The translations under genes and the position numbers were made by a program. A DNA stretch of 5,927 nucleotides from positions 1 to 5,927 of the forward strand of contig JAFDFT010000293.1 of the NCBI GenBank assembly GCA_019309685.1. Direction: 5' to 3'. This document shows, piece after piece, positions 5,594 to 5,927 of the stretch. The number at the start of each line of letters is the position of its first letter. Position 1 is the stretch's first letter. Below the pieces are notes generated by a model that saw only the letters and a program-made list of their open reading frames with translations, did not search any database and was not told the DNA's origin. The stretch is from Deltaproteobacteria bacterium. Its GTDB lineage: Bacteria; Desulfobacterota; Desulfobacteria; Desulfobacterales; JAABPS01.

Positions 5594-5927
5594 TTATATC
5601 TTACTGACAACTTCAACGAGGTTGGCCATTTCGATAGCAGATATTGCCGCATTCCAGCCTTTATTCCCGGCTTTTGCTCCGGCACGTTCTATCGCCTGCT
5701 CAATGGTATCTGTGGTCACAATCCCAAATATAACAGGGACTTCAGACTCAAGGCTGACCATTGCAATCCCTTTGCTTACTTCTGCGCTGACATATTCAAA
5801 ATGAGGGGTTGCACCCCTGATCACTGCGCCAATGCAGATAACCGCATGATAACGGCCAGTTTTTGCTGCTTTTTTTGCAATCAATGGTATTTCAAAAGCA
5901 CCCGGCACTTTAATGATATCAATATCT
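5594..5927 (-). CDS. ribH: 6,7-dimethyl-8-ribityllumazine synthase RibH, N-terminus cut by window edge
   Basis: RibH condenses 5-amino-6-ribitylamino-uracil with dihydroxybutanone phosphate to make lumazine, the penultimate step of riboflavin synthesis, usually as a 60-mer or pentamer. About 110 residues are visible and the frame stays open to the right edge; usual length is 150-160, so some 45 N-terminal residues are outside. Motifs: VPGAFEIP (substrate loop), GAVIRGATPHFEYV with the catalytic His codon at 5803-5801, IFGIVTTDTIEQAIERAG and KAGNKGWNAA with the phosphate-site Arg and the Ala-Gly-Asn-Lys-Gly stretch. The GTG at 5908 is an internal Val codon of the substrate motif, not a start. 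It is first in the visible leftward cluster, 6 nt before nusB. Confidence 0.96.
   Translation of the reverse strand, partial: DIDIIKVPGAFEIPLIAKKAAKTGRYHAVICIGAVIRGATPHFEYVSAEVSKGIAMVSLESEVPVIFGIVTTDTIEQAIERAGAKAGNKGWNAAISAIEMANLVEVVSKI

Noticed and set aside
5804..5818. Inverted AGGGG/CCCCT inside ribH
   Set aside because: It lies within conserved RibH codons for the RGATPH stretch and is explained by coding constraint.

Overview
The window looks like a chromosomal segment of a Gram-negative anaerobe, most likely a sulfate-reducing member of the Desulfobacterota (Desulfobacterales type). The grounds are inference: a moderately AT-rich composition, a ribH-nusB pair, a TrpB2-type tryptophan synthase beta chain, a MltF-type lipoprotein transglycosylase, and small Cys-containing proteins of kinds I associate with that group. 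No rRNA, tRNA, CRISPR array or complete insertion sequence is visible.

Layout, left to right. Positions 1-930 (minus) hold the N-terminal 310 codons of ispG, an isoprenoid (MEP pathway) Fe-S enzyme cut by the left window edge. Positions 931-1311 are a divergent intergenic region with a credible ispG promoter and a repeat-like segment. Positions 1312-3162 (plus) hold a two-gene unit: a 139-residue protein made of two tandem 55-residue domains each ending in KCQLGxF, then, with no gap and a TTG start, a 476-residue MltF-like lytic transglycosylase. Positions 3163-3420 separate convergent genes and contain a 142-bp MITE-like element with 10-bp perfect terminal inverted repeats and a 5-bp target duplication (ACTTT).

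From the right edge leftwards, a co-oriented minus-strand cluster reads ribH (5'-truncated by the window), nusB, trpB2 and a small four-cysteine protein. Spacings are 6, 32 and 65 nt, so this is probably one operon linking riboflavin synthesis, rRNA antitermination and tryptophan or indole metabolism. A 12-bp RNA hairpin lies between trpB2 and the small gene.

The most notable points are: (1) the trpB2 frame is intact and has its catalytic lysine and glutamate, but lacks the segment of about 16-18 residues that normally carries the Gly-rich GGGSN PLP-phosphate loop; (2) a duplicated KCQLGxF-domain protein is directly coupled to a cell-wall hydrolase; (3) a small non-autonomous mobile element has a clear target duplication; (4) a strong hairpin sits exactly where the ribosome would load on the small Cys-protein gene.
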